NCBI GenBank assembly: GCA_016870425.1
Contig: VGBQ01000038.1
Span: 1 to 15,758 of the forward strand
From: Actinomycetota bacterium
Lineage (GTDB): Bacteria > Actinomycetota > Actinomycetes > S36-B12
DNA: 15,758 nt
Reading direction: 5' to 3'
Shown here: positions 14,284 through 15,758 of the stretch, piece by piece
Position numbering within the stretch: the first letter of the stretch is position 1
Layout: each line of letters opens with the position of its first letter
Notes under the pieces: generated by a model
The model's database searches: none
Told to the model about the DNA's origin: nothing
Seen by the model: the letters and a program-made list of their open reading frames with translations, nothing else
Program-made: the position numbers and the translations under genes

Positions 14284-15712
14284 CGCGAATCGGCAGGCAG
14301 ATGGTCACCCGACTGCCGCGCGGCGTCGATTCGATGGTCCACGAGCCGTCGTACCTCGCGACCGTCTCGTCCAGTAGACGTGATCCCAGTCCCGGGGTCG
14401 ACCCTGCCGGCACGCCTCGCCCGTCGTCTTCGCAGACGATGCGCCACTGCGTCGGCCCATGCTCGACCGAGATCACCAGCGCCGTCGCGCCACCATGGCG
14501 TCGGGCATTGACGGCCACCTCGCCGAGGGCGGAGCGCAGGTCCATCAGTACCGACTGATCCGCCACCACATCGCCGACCTGCACCACCCGCAGGCCGATG
14601 GGTGGATCCACGACCAGACTCCCCGACGGCCCCGCTCCCCCCAGACGCCCGAGGAGCTCGGGCACCTCAACCGTGGCCATGGCCACGATTTGCACCCACG
14701 CGTCATCGCGCTCGCCCAGCCTCAGCATGACCACCGCCGCCGCGAGCCTTCCCTGCACCGTGCGATGCAGGGCCTCAGCGACGTCGCGGTCAGCCCGCTG
14801 TGACTCGGCGAGGATCTCCACGCGGCGCTGGCGCTCCAGGGCGAGGGCAGAGTTCGCCAGTTCCAGGCGTCGTTGCGCCACCACCACGAGTCCGTAACTG
14901 GCCACCACCGCGAGGCCCGGGAGGAGATAGCGGTAGGACATGCGGAATGCCATGAAGAGCCACTCGGCGAAGTCGTCGGGGAAGAGCCCGAAGACCGTCG
15001 CCGGGATGCCGATGCCCAGGACTCCGGCCAGCGAAATCAACGCCCATTCGCCGACGACGCGCCACGCTCCCGCGAGCGTGCGCCTCGGCGGTGGAAGGCG
15101 GTCAAGGATGTACGCCGTCAAGATCGGCGCGGCAGCAAGGCACAGGCAGGTCAGGATCGCCGCGGGAGTCAGCGCCCACTGGTAGACGACGAACTGCAGT
15201 GGCGCCGCTCCCAGGGTGAGGAGGACAACCAGCAACACCCGTCGCGGGAGGGGCACGGTGATGAGATCACGCAATCGATAGCGCTCTCGGCGGGGTGGCT
15301 TGTCCGCGAGGGGATCTGCCTCGAGGTCCACCCACTCCGTCACCTGACCTCTCAGCGGTGCTGCGATCACGCCGGAGCGCACGCGCCTGAGACCAGCCAC
15401 GAGCTGGACCGCATCGAGGGGTCGATCCGTCGACGGGTGAATCGAGACCTCCAACTCACGTCCCCGGACCACGAGGGCCGCGCTGGAGCCTCCCGAGGCC
15501 GGGAGGCTCTCGCGCATCCAGCGATACACCTGCAGGCGCACGCCGTCGTCGAGGAGTGCGCCATCCGCGTCCATTCGCTCGATCATGGGAGCAGCAGAGA
15601 TGGTGCCCATGGGATCGAGCGAGCGCATGGCGGGCATGAGGCCGAGGCGCACACTCACCGGGTGGAGCACGTGAGCCATTGGCCGCAGACGCGAGGCGAT
15701 GAAGTCATCCAC
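14249..15712 (-). CDS. Membrane sensor histidine kinase, orphan; 5' end uncertain
   Basis: A protein of at least 487 residues. Residues 1-150 are a soluble N-terminal region of unknown fold. Four membrane helices follow (about 158-180, 183-203, 222-244 and 260-280). A short coiled-coil-like linker (281-312) leads to the phosphoacceptor helix ALHRTVQGRLAAAVVML with H316. The ATPase domain has an N box EVAVNARRHGGA (398-409; N402), a G1 box DDGRG (429-433) and a G2 box GLGSRLL (441-447). It would autophosphorylate H316 and pass the phosphate to a response regulator, but none is visible here. The histidine context resembles the short NarL-type (HisKA_3) helix, with Arg after His instead of the usual Asp. 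The GTG at 15712 has neither a ribosome binding site nor a minus-10, and the frame stays open to the right edge, so the real start may lie outside the window. Confidence 0.83.
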   Translation of the reverse strand: MDDFIASRLRPMAHVLHPVSVRLGLMPAMRSLDPMGTISAAPMIERMDADGALLDDGVRLQVYRWMRESLPASGGSSAALVVRGRELEVSIHPSTDRPLDAVQLVAGLRRVRSGVIAAPLRGQVTEWVDLEADPLADKPPRRERYRLRDLITVPLPRRVLLVVLLTLGAAPLQFVVYQWALTPAAILTCLCLAAAPILTAYILDRLPPPRRTLAGAWRVVGEWALISLAGVLGIGIPATVFGLFPDDFAEWLFMAFRMSYRYLLPGLAVVASYGLVVVAQRRLELANSALALERQRRVEILAESQRADRDVAEALHRTVQGRLAAAVVMLRLGERDDAWVQIVAMATVEVPELLGRLGGAGPSGSLVVDPPIGLRVVQVGDVVADQSVLMDLRSALGEVAVNARRHGGATALVISVEHGPTQWRIVCEDDGRGVPAGSTPGLGSRLLDETVARYDGSWTIESTPRGSRVTICLPIRVTVPDLASSSA

Positions 15713-15758
15713 GTCGTCGGCAAGCTCGACATCGCTACGCGTGCCTGCTGAGCGGACG

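Noticed and set aside
14873..15751. A 292-codon plus-strand open frame opposite the histidine kinase.
   Set aside because: It is rich in Arg, Glu and His with no fold or motif, while the opposite strand encodes clear kinase boxes and membrane helices.

Overview
The window is a gene-dense stretch of bacterial chromosome from a high-G+C organism, most likely an actinobacterium. The pointers are G+C of roughly two thirds by eye, frequent GTG starts, many 4-bp GTGA/ATGA overlaps, a HAD-phosphatase/PlsC fusion of the kind known from mycobacteria and relatives, and what look like leaderless promoters. I see no rRNA, tRNA, CRISPR array, insertion sequence, integrase or phage gene. The content is mostly conserved housekeeping and accessory metabolism, so I found no convincing new multi-gene system. 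The most unusual DNA is the 252-bp non-coding stretch at about 3833-4084.

Layout. (1) 3-2642, plus: the 3' part of bifunctional proline-catabolism enzyme PutA, cut by the left edge. (2) 2639-5997, minus: an APC amino-acid permease translationally coupled to a universal stress protein, then a repeat-rich spacer, then a FUSC-type membrane protein whose stop codon overlaps the putA stop. The spacer holds four 25-bp tandem repeats that carry copies of the stress-protein stop codon, an 18-bp-arm perfect inverted repeat, and a smaller dyad that could cover the FUSC ribosome binding site. (3) 6058-7113, plus: a zinc-dependent alcohol dehydrogenase, divergent from the permease. (4) 7138-12159, minus: phoD (Tat-exported phosphatase/phosphodiesterase), plsB (glycerol-3-phosphate acyltransferase) and plsC (lysophosphatidate acyltransferase fused to a HAD phosphatase domain), probably one transcript. 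(5) 12240-14283, plus: trmB (tRNA m7G methyltransferase), a TRAM/Fe-S RNA uracil methyltransferase and a 68-residue two-helix membrane protein, joined by 4-bp overlaps. (6) 14249-15712, minus: a membrane sensor histidine kinase without a visible response regulator, possibly continuing past the right edge.

How the genes fit together. PutA oxidises proline to glutamate. The permease probably imports amino acids, but it lies in a separate unit. PlsB and PlsC catalyse the two successive acylations that turn glycerol-3-phosphate into phosphatidate, and PhoD upstream may release phosphate from extracellular phosphodiesters. TrmB and the uracil methyltransferase both modify structural RNA. These links rest on gene order and family knowledge. 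Substrates of the permease, FUSC protein, alcohol dehydrogenase and kinase cannot be read from the sequence.
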